The notes: generated by a model not told the origin, from the letters alone. 64,000 nucleotides of DNA from Sporosarcina sp. ANT_H38 (GCF_008369195.1 NZ_VOBC01000006.1:62001-126000); one strand, 5' to 3'; positions 9,066 to 19,037 are shown, numbered from the stretch's first letter. Made by a program: numbers and translations.

Positions 9066-9227
9066 TCATTTCTTATCCTGGCGATGCTTGAAATAAAACC
9101 TCAAGGCTTCACGATAAGTACGACTTCGATCACGTTTGGGTATCTTCTCAATTTCTTCGATTAAATCGGCATCGATTTCGGGATTCAGCTTCGCTTGAAT
9201 ATTTATTGTTGTTTTCTTTGCTTCCAT
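9066..9227 (-). CDS. Very small ribbon-helix-helix protein, probable regulator
   Basis: A 53-residue frame. After an ATG at 9227, preceded by AAAGGAGGG at a good distance, it reads a beta-strand-like TTINIQAKL, then DADLIEEIEK, a turn IPKRDRSRT, and YREALRFYFK. This is the strand-helix-helix plan of CopG/Arc-type DNA-binding proteins, with the R-S-x-x-Y-R-E-A-L signature of the second helix. It lies immediately upstream of the conjugation operon on the same strand, with inverted repeats in between, so it is probably an operon regulator or a plasmid copy/transfer control protein. The call rests on sequence pattern and a strong ribosome site. Confidence 0.75.
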   Translation of the reverse strand: MEAKKTTINIQAKLNPEIDADLIEEIEKIPKRDRSRTYREALRFYFKHRQDKK

Positions 9228-9359
9228 TTCGTAGCCCTCCTTTATCTCTTTTTATTACTTTTTACTACTCCTTATCACCATATGTCGGGAAGATATAGAA
9301 CATGCCTGTCCATTAATAAAAAGTGATAAAAATTATAAACTGTCAGCGGTCGAAGCTCT

Positions 9360-9530
9360 CGAAAAGCTTGTATAGGTAGCGAGTGAACATCCTGCACTCG
9401 TAGCCGAAATGAGAGGGGAATTCATGGAGTTACCCGCGGCAACAGTTAATCTCACAGCCAATCAAAACGAGGCTATTCTCTCCGGAAACAGCTCGGAGGT
9501 TTATACAACAACCTATCGCAAAATGCAATG
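9360..9530 (+). pseudogene. Remnant coding fragment of unknown family
   Basis: An open stretch without a start codon (for example EHPALVAEMRGEFMELP, then NQNEAILSGN) ends at a TGA near 9530. Further pieces continue in other frames to about 9690 (NLPGKTPSKKFYHLQ). This looks like a decayed plasmid or phage gene. I cannot name the family. Confidence 0.3.
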
Positions 9531-9698
9531 ACAGAGGAAGGCTGAGAGGTAACAGCAATCGTCGAACAAGCCGACGCAATGCGAGACGCATAGGTCTTTA
9601 ATTTACCTGGAAAAACGCCTTCCAAGAAATTTTACCACTTACAAAGCATTACAATAAAGATCCGCAGGCTTATTTTGATCAAATGGGGGAGTGGAGTC

Positions 9699-9897
9699 AT
9701 GGGGAAAAGAGGACGTCAATCGGAGTACGTCGTTTTGATGGCGAAAGAGCTCCTTGTCGAAATGAAGCGATGCACGCAATGCAATGGGTAAGGAGCTCTA
9801 CTGCTACTATCGCGACAAGTGAACTGCAAACGGTTTATTGGGGGTGTGTAAATCGTGTCGACGTGCTTATGTTATCGAATATCGACACAAGAAGTGA
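9699..9897 (+). pseudogene. Broken small zinc-finger protein gene
   Basis: ATG at 9699 starts MGKRGRQSEY... to KRCTQCNG, where the frame hits TAA. A one-base shift restores KELYCYYRDK, then an in-frame TGA, then LLGVCKSCRRAYVIEY before the last TGA at 9895-9897. CxxC ... CxxC pairs indicate a former treble-clef or zinc-ribbon protein of about 65 residues. One frameshift and one nonsense codon make it a pseudogene. It is immediately followed by a strong terminator. Confidence 0.5.
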
Positions 9898-9934
9898 AAA
9901 AGGAGACGGGGGGCGAATTAGTTCGTCTCCTTTT
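9897..9934. terminator. Bidirectional intrinsic terminator
   Basis: AAAAAGGAGACG and CGTCTCCTTTTT are perfect complements around a 15-base loop. Confidence 0.9.
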
Positions 9935-10285
9935 TGTGTCTATCCATGAATTACCGTACTATTTGTTTCTGAAAATGAAAACAACCCGAATTAGAGTCAG
10001 TAGGAATTGAAATTACGTTTAGCGATTTAAAGAAAACCTACGGCATCGAGTAATAACTTGAAAAACTCTCCGATTTTCTAGGGTGTTTTTTTATGTAGCT
10101 AACTACGATAAATATATATCTTACCGGCGAAGGATCTCAACATGGATGCTTTGAAAAGTCTGGCTAATACAAAGTGGAATATATAGCTTTCATCATATAG
10201 ACGAAGGCTGCATTAAAAAGCAGCATATATATAATTGTTTAAATATACGCCTTTATCGCTAAAAAATAATAGCTGCTTAAAATAT
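9935..10285. other. Intergenic remnant region
   Basis: No intact gene. A short end-of-gene fragment (ELESVGIEITFSDLKKTYGIE, stop near 10054) is readable on the plus strand. GCTGC-ATTAAAAA-GCAGC (about 10208-10226) forms a small hairpin. Confidence 0.35.
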
Positions 10286-10314
10286 TTGACTTATCACCAA
10301 AAACAGAATACAAT
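10286..10314 (+). promoter_or_regulatory. Sigma-A type promoter for the DUF262 gene
   Basis: TTGACT at 10286-10291 and TACAAT at 10309-10314 are separated by 17 bases. Transcription should begin near 10321. An AGCTGCT/AGCAGCT hairpin (10324-10343) would form the first bases of the leader. Confidence 0.75.
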
Positions 10315-10364
10315 AAAAAAAGAAGCTGCTAGTTAAAGCAGCTAAATTTAACGGGGGTTATAAA

Positions 10365-11540
10365 ATGGCTATAAAAATTAAGCAATCACTACTGGTAAAC
10401 GCATTTAACGATCCTACTAAAGAAACTGTCAATAAATCCGTTAGTCAAATTTGTAACGAAGTGGGTATGGGGCAAATTATTATGCCTATATTTCAACGTG
10501 ATTTAGCATGGACTACAAGCAAAAAAGTAGATTTGTATAACTTCCAATTAAACGGATCTGCACCAGTAGCACCAATTTCCATGAACAAAATTGGTGCTAA
10601 AAGTGTTGATATGCCTCATGTTACTTTGTTAAATAGATTGGAAGTAGATAATAAGAATAATATACAAGGAAATCTAAGTGTAGTAGACGGGCAACAAAGG
10701 ATTAGCACTAACTACCAAGCTTTTATAAATGATGAGTCCATTAGAAGCATTGTCTTGGATATATCAAGAGGAGTTTTCCTAGATATAAAAGACAAAGATA
10801 TTAAAAAAAATCAAATTCCTGTTGGCGTACTATATAACCAAGATCCTATCGTCTATACAGAATACATTAGGACTCATCCTCTTTTGATGGAGTTTGATGT
10901 ATCTTCACTATTAGGTCAAATACGTACAAAATTCAACAACTATTTTTACACTGTGAATTTTGCACATGATCTGCCTGGTGAAGAACAAATTAAGTGGTTT
11001 GATGTTTTGAATTTAGCCGGGAGTCGGGTGCCGGATATTCAAATGAAGCTTACACGCTTACAAATAAATGGATTAGATTTTTACAAAGATTACTCAAAAG
11101 TTTTCCGAGAAAAGCTAGAAATTAATGGACTGGATTTGTTTGTTCAAAAAAATACAGAAGTATCAATTCCTTTAGCTACACTAAATCCGGCATTTGAAAT
11201 AACTCTTGGTAAATCGCATACATCTAATTACAGTCCTATGGCATCTGATAAAAAAGAGTCTATTATTATTGAAATGACTTCTGATAAATTGAGTGACTGT
11301 TTTGAAATGACTCTTGCAGGTTTAGATCGCGCATTGGAATTCATCAATGAAAACAGTTTGTTGGATCCAGAAAGAATTGATTATATCACGTATCTTACTG
11401 GCTACTTTGTTTACAAAAATGGTGAACCTCTTGCAAATTCTAGTAACCAAAACCTTATTGATTGGTATACTAGTGCGGATTTCGGAAGCAAAACTAATTC
11501 GGAAAGACGTGAAATGTTTAATGAAATATTATCTTTATAA
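10365..11540 (+). CDS. DUF262 (GmrS-like/ParB-fold) protein, probable defence NTPase or nuclease
   Basis: A 391-residue protein. The DUF262 hallmarks are FQRDLAW near residue 43 and VDGQQRIS near residue 107, which in GmrSD and BrxU-type enzymes form the nucleotide-binding DGQQR site. No HNH (GmrD-like DUF1524) motif is visible, so it is a stand-alone N-terminal type. Family members cut modified phage DNA or act in other defence; function here is inferred. ACGGGGG precedes the ATG, and a clear sigma-A promoter with a leader hairpin drives it as a single gene. It stands just before the type I restriction operon. Confidence 0.7.
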   Translation: MAIKIKQSLLVNAFNDPTKETVNKSVSQICNEVGMGQIIMPIFQRDLAWTTSKKVDLYNFQLNGSAPVAPISMNKIGAKSVDMPHVTLLNRLEVDNKNNIQGNLSVVDGQQRISTNYQAFINDESIRSIVLDISRGVFLDIKDKDIKKNQIPVGVLYNQDPIVYTEYIRTHPLLMEFDVSSLLGQIRTKFNNYFYTVNFAHDLPGEEQIKWFDVLNLAGSRVPDIQMKLTRLQINGLDFYKDYSKVFREKLEINGLDLFVQKNTEVSIPLATLNPAFEITLGKSHTSNYSPMASDKKESIIIEMTSDKLSDCFEMTLAGLDRALEFINENSLLDPERIDYITYLTGYFVYKNGEPLANSSNQNLIDWYTSADFGSKTNSERREMFNEILSL

Positions 11541-11628
11541 TCTCCGTTTAACGGTGTTATAAGCTCGTGATGATAAGTACGCCCATCCAAAGCAGGGGCA
11601 TCTGATAATATGGCAGTAAATCGAGAGT

Positions 11629-11664
11629 CGAGGGAGTAAAATCCTTTCGGCCCTCTTTTTTTTG
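11629..11664 (+). terminator. Probable terminator
   Basis: GAGGG ... CCCTC followed by eight T. The stem is short, so the call is moderate. Confidence 0.5.
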
Positions 11665-12490
11665 CGTTATACGAGGTTCATTGCGTTTTGCTGCTCAATA
11701 TCGTGCCGAGAAAGGCCCTACAAGCGATTTATCTTTCGTTCATCGACCAACTATGCGTTATAAAGCGATCTACGGCGTATAAATAAGAAACATAATCGAC
11801 CCATTAATCACATTGTGGACGACACCCTACAAGACTTTTAAACGAATACTCAACAGTTGGTGATTAATTTTTTTTACAAAGCGTCCTGTGAAAGTGTGTA
11901 CTGAATCATGCGCATATTAAAGGAATAATGGAAAACCGGTCGATTATTTATCAATCACACATAAAGGTCAATTTTTCCGTGTGGTGCAAGTAAATCAAAA
12001 ATCCCTAGAAGTACAAGGCTTTAATTTTTGGAAACCTAATATAAACTACTGGGGTTGTAATATGTATCTTTGTAATTTTGTAATTGACCTACGATAAAGC
12101 TAATATTAACAATGGTTTAAGTAATTTTAAAACCAATTACAAAAAAGATGTTACTAGAAAAAAATGACAAATGAAATGCAGGGGATTACAAGTTGTCATT
12201 TCTCTTGTAATCGTCTTTATTGTTGGTATGACAGTGTTTGCAGTTTGGAATTACAAAATTACAAGTTTTTCGGAGTATATATAGCTTTCACAAATACTTT
12301 TACTATAGGTCACTATATTGTGACGGGGTGATATCATTGGTATGATAGTAATAGATCTATACTCATTGAGTGGAGTGTCTATACTAATCATGTATAAGAA
12401 TTTCTTAGGGACATAGATAGTGAAATGTCGTTGTGAAAAGTTGGGTAGATGTATAAAGACAAGTGTAATAAAATTTAGTTTTATATAAGG
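11665..12490. other. Intergenic region with coding remnant before hsdM
   Basis: No complete gene. An open plus-strand stretch without a start (about 11930-12098; for example GKPVDYLSITHKGQFFRVVQVNQ) suggests a decayed gene of unknown family. The last 200 bases are AT-rich and probably carry the hsd promoter. Confidence 0.35.
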
Positions 12491-12501
12491 AGAATATTAT
12501 T

Positions 12502-14064
12502 ATGGTTACAAAAAAAGTAAAAGAAGAAAAGTCAATAGAAGTTCAATTATGGGATACAGCGGTGAGGTTGCGTGGAACAGTTGATCCTGCATATTATAAA
12601 AACGTAGTTTTAGGTTTGATTTTTCTAAAGTTTATTAGTGATAATTACGTAGAACAGCGAAAAAAGCTAATTGAAATGGGACAAGAGGCGTTCATTGATA
12701 TGCCAGCGTTTTATGCACAAGATAATACATTCTATCTACCGGAAGAATCACGTTGGAGTTATATCATTGATAATGCAAAGCAAAATGATATAGCCATAAA
12801 AATTGATAAAGCGCTAAGTGATATTGAAAGCAATAATAAATCCTTAATAGGTGCATTACCGGATAATAACTTTTACTCTAACTTAGGAATAGAAAGGTCT
12901 AAATTAGCTTCTTTACTCGATGCAATTAATAAAATAGATACCCAAAAAAATCCGGAAGTCGATCTGATTGGACGTGTTTATGAATATTTTTTGCAGAAGT
13001 TTGCGATTGATGGGGGTAAAAAGGGAGAGTTTTATACACCAAAAAGTATTGTGAATTTAATGGCAACAATGATTGAACCATATTCGGGAATAGTTTATGA
13101 CCCTTGTTGTGGCTCTGGGGGGATGTTTGTTCAATCAATGAAGTTTATTGAAAGCCATCATGGAGATAAACAGAATGTGTCTATTTACGGCCAAGAGCAA
13201 AATAGAGAGACTTTTAAATTGGCAAAAATGAATCTTGCATTACGTGGTATTGGTGGAAATCTTGGCGAGGAGGCTGCGGATACCTTTGCAAAAGATCTTC
13301 ATAAAGACTTAAAAGCAGATTATATTATGGCGAATCCACCATTTAACCTGAAATTGTGGCGTGAGGATAAAGAATTATTAAAAGATGAACGATGGCAAGG
13401 ATATGATGTACCGCCTGTTAGTAATGGTAACTATGCATGGATACTAAATATTGTTTCTAAGTTATCATGTAATGGTATTGCAGCATTCTTGCTCGCCAAT
13501 GGTGCGCTCAATGCAGGTGGGGAAGAATATAAAATCCGGAAAAGGTTGGTTGAAAATGGTTTAATTGAGGCGATTATCGTCTTACCTCGGAATATGTTTT
13601 ACAGTACAGATATTAGTGTCACCCTTTGGATTATTAATAAGAATAAAGCTGCTAAGATATCCTCAAGAAATCATGTGGAAGTGCAAAATCAAGACCCTCA
13701 GGATGAGGTTCTGTTCATGGATTTGAGAACTTTGGGTGTTGAATATGAGAAAAAATATATCGAACTAACTGATGAAGAAATTGAGAAAGCCACAGAAATT
13801 TATCATAACTGGAAAAAAGGAATTAACTATGAAGATATTCCTGAATTGTGTTATTCAGCGAATACAGATGAAATTAGAACACATGATTTTGCTCTAGCTC
13901 CAAGTAAGTATATCGAATTCATTGACCGTGATTCAGGATTGAATTATCACAATGAAATGGGAAGAATACAGAAAGAATTCACTGATTTGATGCGTGCGGA
14001 AAAGAAATCTCAGCAAGCGATTGTGGACGCATTTAAGGGGTTAGGTTATGAAGTTAAACTATAA
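12502..14064 (+). CDS. hsdM: Type I restriction-modification DNA methyltransferase subunit
   Basis: A 520-residue N6-adenine methyltransferase subunit. The N-terminal HsdM domain (LWDTAVRLRG...) is followed by motif I (DPCCGSGGMF, near residue 199) that binds S-adenosylmethionine, and motif IV NPPF (near 277) that holds the target adenine. With two HsdM and one HsdS it makes the methylase; with HsdR the full restriction complex. AAGGAG precedes the ATG. The gene overlaps hsdS by 17 bases, so the two are translationally coupled. All core motifs look intact. Confidence 0.95.
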   Translation: MVTKKVKEEKSIEVQLWDTAVRLRGTVDPAYYKNVVLGLIFLKFISDNYVEQRKKLIEMGQEAFIDMPAFYAQDNTFYLPEESRWSYIIDNAKQNDIAIKIDKALSDIESNNKSLIGALPDNNFYSNLGIERSKLASLLDAINKIDTQKNPEVDLIGRVYEYFLQKFAIDGGKKGEFYTPKSIVNLMATMIEPYSGIVYDPCCGSGGMFVQSMKFIESHHGDKQNVSIYGQEQNRETFKLAKMNLALRGIGGNLGEEAADTFAKDLHKDLKADYIMANPPFNLKLWREDKELLKDERWQGYDVPPVSNGNYAWILNIVSKLSCNGIAAFLLANGALNAGGEEYKIRKRLVENGLIEAIIVLPRNMFYSTDISVTLWIINKNKAAKISSRNHVEVQNQDPQDEVLFMDLRTLGVEYEKKYIELTDEEIEKATEIYHNWKKGINYEDIPELCYSANTDEIRTHDFALAPSKYIEFIDRDSGLNYHNEMGRIQKEFTDLMRAEKKSQQAIVDAFKGLGYEVKL

Positions 14065-15193
14065 GAAAATTGGAGATTATATTGAATTAGTAGATAAAAG
14101 AAATGTTGGAAATGAGTATACGGTAAAAGATTTAAAAGGGATAAGAATTGATAAGACATTTATCCCTTCCGTAGCTAATGTTTCGGAAACGGATCTGTCA
14201 AAGTACAAAATAGTTGAGAAGAATGTTTTTGCTTTTACTCCAATGCAGGTAGGACGCGATAAGACTATTCGTGTAGTGTTGTACAAAGAAGAGAAACCAG
14301 CAATAATTTCACCAGCATACTTAACCTTTGTGGTGAAAAGGCCTGTTGAGCTGTTACCGGAATACTTAATGATGAATTTTCTACGTACAGAATCCGATCG
14401 ATATGGCTGGTTTATCAGTGATGGTAGTGTTCGCGCTAGTTTAGAGTGGGATAGGTTCTGTGATATTGAGATTCCACTCCCATCGATTGAAAAACAAAGC
14501 AGCATTGTAGACTTATATAATTCTGTGAAAAGTAATTTAGAATATTTGAGGTCTAGCTGCAGAGATTTACAAAAAATAACTGAATCTTACATTGATGGGG
14601 TAAAAAAAACAGTAAATCATGTAAATATAGGCTCATTCATCGAAGTAATTGATAATAGGAATGCTGAAAATAAATATACTGTTCATGATTTAAGGGGGAT
14701 TAATATAAAGAAAACATTTATCCCTTCTGTAGCTAATGTATCTGGTACCGATTTATCTAAGTACAAAATAGTAGAGAAAAATGTTTTTGCATTTTCTCCA
14801 ATGCAAGTAGGACGAGATAAAACTATACGAGTAGTCTTGTACGAGGATGATGTGCCGGCCATTATATCACCAGCTTATATCACCTTTGTGATTAAAAATT
14901 CCGATAGAATATTACCGGAGTATCTAATGCTGAACTTTATGCGACCAGAATCCGATCGATATGGCTGGTTTATCAGTGATGGCAGTGTTCGCGCTAGTTT
15001 AGAAATCAATAGGTTCCGTGATATTGAGATTCCACTTCCATCTATTGATGAACAGCGTGCAATTGTTGAGATACATCATGTTTTGCGCAATAGAAAGGAA
15101 ATAGCCGACAAATTAGAAAAACAAATTAAAGATTTAACACCAATATTAATACGAGGAATAGTAGAACAAATGGATACAGGTAAAGAAAGGTAG
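14048..15193 (+). CDS. hsdS: Type I restriction specificity subunit with two near-identical target domains
   Basis: A 381-residue subunit that reads the DNA target. It is built from two halves about 186 residues apart that are almost the same protein: both contain TVxDLxGI, FIPSVANVS, DLSKYKIVEKNVFAF, QVGRDKTIRVVLY, LPEYLM, YGWFISDGSVRASLE and IEIPLPSI. HsdS normally has two unrelated target domains. Two copies of one domain predict recognition of a bipartite site with identical, inverted halves. A short helical linker follows each half. The ATG lies inside the hsdM end, with GGGG upstream. See the matching finding. Confidence 0.93.
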   Translation: MKLNYKKIGDYIELVDKRNVGNEYTVKDLKGIRIDKTFIPSVANVSETDLSKYKIVEKNVFAFTPMQVGRDKTIRVVLYKEEKPAIISPAYLTFVVKRPVELLPEYLMMNFLRTESDRYGWFISDGSVRASLEWDRFCDIEIPLPSIEKQSSIVDLYNSVKSNLEYLRSSCRDLQKITESYIDGVKKTVNHVNIGSFIEVIDNRNAENKYTVHDLRGINIKKTFIPSVANVSGTDLSKYKIVEKNVFAFSPMQVGRDKTIRVVLYEDDVPAIISPAYITFVIKNSDRILPEYLMLNFMRPESDRYGWFISDGSVRASLEINRFRDIEIPLPSIDEQRAIVEIHHVLRNRKEIADKLEKQIKDLTPILIRGIVEQMDTGKER

Positions 15194-15200
15194 GGTTGAA

Positions 15201-18200
15201 ATGACAAAATTTGATGAAGCGCGATTAGAAGAATCAATTATTAAAATGCTTGAAAAACAAGGCTATGAGTATTCTTTGGGATCAAATATTGTCAGGAACT
15301 ATAAAGAAGTTCTTTTAGAGAAAGACTTAACAAGTTTTTTAGCTAAACAATATGAATTAAACGGAATAACTGATTTGGAAATCAGCCGCATTGTTTCTTC
15401 ATTAACTACCATTTCTTCTTATCCTTTGTATGATGCTAACCGTAAAATTATTACGAAAATATCCGATGGGTTTATTTTAAAAAGAGAAAATCCACAGGAG
15501 AAAGATTTTATGGTGTCGTTAATTGATTTCGAGAATCCTGGAAATAATAAATGGCGTGTTGTAAATCAATTCACGATTAAGGGCCCTGAAGAAAACAGAC
15601 GTCCGGATGTTTTGATTTTTATTAATGGATTGCCTCTTGTAGTTTGGGAATTTAAGTCTGCCATAAGGGAAGATACAACCATTACGGATGCGTACACCCA
15701 AGTTGCTGTACGTTACCGCAGAGGAATTCCAGAGTTGTTGAAATATAACGCACTTACAGTTATTAGTGATGGTGTGAATAATAGGTATGGATCAATCTTT
15801 GCTCCACAGGAATACTTTTATGCTTGGAGGCGAGTAAATGAAGATTCAAAAGAAGTCGATGGCTTAGATTCCTTATTTACTATGGTTGAAGGTCTATTTG
15901 ATAAAAAACGATTGTTGGCTATTATCAAAGATTATATTTACTATCCCGATGATTCCCAAAAAGAAACTAAAGTTGTTGCGCGATATCCACAATTTTTTGC
16001 CGCGAATAAATTATTTAAGAATATTATGAGTCATTTAAAACCCGATGGGGATGGAAAAGGTGGCACATACTATGGTGCGACCGGTTCCGGAAAAAGTTTC
16101 ACCATGCTCTTTTTAACTCGATTATTGATGAAAAGTAAAGTTATGAAGAATCCTACTATCATGATAATCTCAGATAGGTCTGATCTTGATGAACAGATGA
16201 GTGGGCTGTTTGTTGAGTCGAAGAAATATATTGGTGACGATATTGTTATGAGTGTTAAATCACGTCAACATTTGAGAGAAGAGTTAATGGATCGTCAAAG
16301 TGGCGGTGTCTATTTGACAACTATTCAAAAGTTCTCTGAAGACACCAAATTACTCTCTGAACGAACAAACATTATTTGTATCTCGGATGAGGCCCATCGC
16401 TCACAAACGAATTTAGATAAGAAAACCCAAATTACTGATTATGGAATAAAACAAAGTTATGGTTTTGCAAGGTATTTACGGAATGGCTTTCCAAATGCAT
16501 CATTTGTTGGCTTTAGTGGAACACCAGTTGATGCAACAATAGAGGTTTTTGGCCCCGTGATAGATTCTTATACTATGACAGAATCGATTCGTGATGGTAT
16601 TACGGTAGATTTAATTTATGAGGGGCGGGCGGCAAAAGTAAATCTTGATGAGAGTAGATTACAAGATATTGAAGACTATTACCTTCTTGCGGCAAAAGAG
16701 GGTGCAAATGAATACCAAATTGAAAAGAGTAAAAAGGTTGTTGCAAGTCTTCAAGTTATACTCAAAGACCCAGATAGATTAAGATCTGTTGCAGAAGACT
16801 TTGTTGCCCACTATGAAGAACGGGTAGAAGAAGGGGCAACTGTTGAAGGGAAAGCAATTTTTGTGTCTTCAAGTAGAGAGGCAGCACATTTAATTTATCA
16901 ATTATTAAAAGAAATACGTCCTAATTGGTTTGTTTCACAAAAGCTTGGTGATGAACAAGATTCTAAGTCGATTGAAAAAGTAAAGTTGGTAATGACAAGG
17001 AATAATGATGATGAAAAAGAGTTATATGATATGCTTGGGGATCCCGATTATCGAAGCAGTTTAGCTCGTGAGTATAAAGTGGTAAACTCGAACTTTAAAA
17101 TTGCTATTGTTGTGGATATGTGGTTGACGGGATTCGATGTTCCATCATTAGATACGATTTATATTGACAAACCCATTCAAAAGCATTCATTAATTCAGAC
17201 CATATCTCGCGTTAACCGCGTTTATATAGGGAAAGAGCGAGGTCTAATTGTTGATTACATTGGAATTAAAAGGAACTTAAATGAGGCAATGCGCCAATAT
17301 ACAAATTATCAATCCGAGGAATTACCTGATATTACTCAAGCAATCAAAATTGTCAGGGATGAATTAGAAGTGCTAGATAAAATCTACTATAGATTCAACA
17401 AAGAAAGATATTTCAATGGAGATTCACTCGAGCAATTGCAAAATATGAAGGATGCCGTTGAGTTTGTACAAGTAACAGAGGAGCTAGAGAACAGATTTAT
17501 GTATTCTGTTAAACGTCTGAAAAGTGCATTTAATTTATGTAGTACTTCAGATGAGTTTACTTGTCGTGATCGAGATAATATTTCGTTCTATACCGCGGTT
17601 CGATCAATTTTATTTAAACTAACCAAAGGGGAAGCCCCTGATTTACAACAAATGAATGCAAAAGTAAAAAAGTTACTTGAAGCTGCACTTATATCAGACG
17701 GTGTAGAGCCAATATTTGAGATTGCTAAAGATACGAAATCTAAGGAAAGTGAAATTGATATTTTTAGCGACGAGTATCTAGCTAGAATAAATGCTATTGT
17801 TAAACCGAATACGAAAATTAGGATATTACAGCAGCTACTTCAACAATCAATTGAAAACTTCAAAAAGGTTAATAAGATAAAAGGTATAGAGTTTGATGAG
17901 AAATTGAGAAGACTAGTAGCGTCTTATAATGATCGACGCAAGGAAGAAGCTTATGCATCGCAGGTACTTGACGAGGTGGCTGAACAGCTTTCTGAGTTAA
18001 TGCAGCAACTAAAAGATGAGAAAAATTCATTCAAAAAAATGGGAATAGATTATGAAGAAAAAGCATTTTATGATGTATTGAAGCATGTTCGTGATTCCTA
18101 CGAATTTGATTACCCTGAAGATAAACTAATTCAACTTTCTAAAGAAGTTAAGAAAATTATAGAAGATAAATCACAATTTACTGATTGGAATTCCAGAATG

Positions 18201-18329
18201 GATATTAAAGCCCAATTACAAGTTAATTTAATCCTATTATTAGCAAAGAATGGTTATCCTCCCGTTGCCCTCGACGAAGCTTACAAAGAAGTACTGGAGC
18301 AAGCGGAAAACCTCAAGAAGAATATTTAG
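15201..18329 (+). CDS. hsdR: Type I restriction endonuclease motor/nuclease subunit
   Basis: A 1042-residue restriction subunit. The N-terminal nuclease domain has R-P-D near residue 134 and WEFKS near 150, the D ... ExK type catalytic core. The superfamily 2 translocase follows with Walker A GATGSGKS near 292, a DEAH box (SDEAHRSQ) near 396, SGTPV, and motif VI (QTISRVNR). The helical C-terminus contacts HsdM. The length is normal. AAAGGTAGGG lies 7 bases after the hsdS stop region and serves its ATG, completing an M-S-R operon. No frame damage is visible, so the system may be active. Confidence 0.95.
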   Translation: MTKFDEARLEESIIKMLEKQGYEYSLGSNIVRNYKEVLLEKDLTSFLAKQYELNGITDLEISRIVSSLTTISSYPLYDANRKIITKISDGFILKRENPQEKDFMVSLIDFENPGNNKWRVVNQFTIKGPEENRRPDVLIFINGLPLVVWEFKSAIREDTTITDAYTQVAVRYRRGIPELLKYNALTVISDGVNNRYGSIFAPQEYFYAWRRVNEDSKEVDGLDSLFTMVEGLFDKKRLLAIIKDYIYYPDDSQKETKVVARYPQFFAANKLFKNIMSHLKPDGDGKGGTYYGATGSGKSFTMLFLTRLLMKSKVMKNPTIMIISDRSDLDEQMSGLFVESKKYIGDDIVMSVKSRQHLREELMDRQSGGVYLTTIQKFSEDTKLLSERTNIICISDEAHRSQTNLDKKTQITDYGIKQSYGFARYLRNGFPNASFVGFSGTPVDATIEVFGPVIDSYTMTESIRDGITVDLIYEGRAAKVNLDESRLQDIEDYYLLAAKEGANEYQIEKSKKVVASLQVILKDPDRLRSVAEDFVAHYEERVEEGATVEGKAIFVSSSREAAHLIYQLLKEIRPNWFVSQKLGDEQDSKSIEKVKLVMTRNNDDEKELYDMLGDPDYRSSLAREYKVVNSNFKIAIVVDMWLTGFDVPSLDTIYIDKPIQKHSLIQTISRVNRVYIGKERGLIVDYIGIKRNLNEAMRQYTNYQSEELPDITQAIKIVRDELEVLDKIYYRFNKERYFNGDSLEQLQNMKDAVEFVQVTEELENRFMYSVKRLKSAFNLCSTSDEFTCRDRDNISFYTAVRSILFKLTKGEAPDLQQMNAKVKKLLEAALISDGVEPIFEIAKDTKSKESEIDIFSDEYLARINAIVKPNTKIRILQQLLQQSIENFKKVNKIKGIEFDEKLRRLVASYNDRRKEEAYASQVLDEVAEQLSELMQQLKDEKNSFKKMGIDYEEKAFYDVLKHVRDSYEFDYPEDKLIQLSKEVKKIIEDKSQFTDWNSRMDIKAQLQVNLILLLAKNGYPPVALDEAYKEVLEQAENLKKNI

Positions 18330-18536
18330 AAAATTCACACACATATATCATTAAGTCCTCTATTTCGAATATCTTAAAGTGCCCGTGCAATACTATATTC
18401 GGAATTGATTCTTGAAATGCATCCCACACAAATTAATCTACTTCCTGCTTGAAAAGAGCATAATTGAAAACTGCTATCATTTTGTGTGATAGACAAGGCA
18501 GACAGGCCTTCAGAAATAGAGGAATTCATTAAAGTT

Positions 18537-18905
18537 CAAAACGACAAATCTCGATTTCGGAATTTGTTCTGAAAGAAGTTTGGAAACATAAGGATAATAA
18601 GGATGAGTGGATGGAACTTGTGGGTGACCTATACCAGAATGAAGACCTAGTGATTTGCACGAATACGGGAACCATGCAAGATCCACGTAATTTGGTCAGG
18701 GTCATTAAGCGTATGACGAAAGAGGCTAAAGTGACGGCAATCCGATTTCAAAATATGCGACATACGCACGCTTCTATCCTGAAAGTGGCAGGAGTTGACA
18801 TCGTTAAAATAGCGGCTCAACTTGGACATGTGAATCCCAAAATCACATAGCGACGTTGCTGAAGTATTTCACAATGCGAGTCAAAAACATGATGATGAAC
18901 AATAA
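18537..18905 (+). pseudogene. Truncated tyrosine recombinase (phage/ICE integrase) gene
   Basis: The open part reads a Tyr-integrase C-terminal domain: ISISEFVLKEVW, then GDLYQNEDLVICTNTGT, then the box II R-H-T-H-A-S motif (NMRHTHASIL) and IAAQLGHVNP. It stops at TAG 18848-18850; a one-base shift continues SDVAEVFHNASQ to TAA at 18905. The N-terminal DNA-binding and core-binding domains, and a clear catalytic tyrosine, are missing, so it is inactive. It follows hsdR and lies just before a tRNA-like remnant, as integrases do at attachment sites. Confidence 0.7.
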
Positions 18906-19037
18906 AAATAGTGGCGGACAAATGGCGAATATTAGGTGGGAAATCCCGAAAAAAAAGACCTCCAAGCACAAAGCCTGAATGTCTTTTTTATAAAACAACC
19001 TTTGTTCCTAAAGATTTTTTGTGGATTTGGCACCCAA

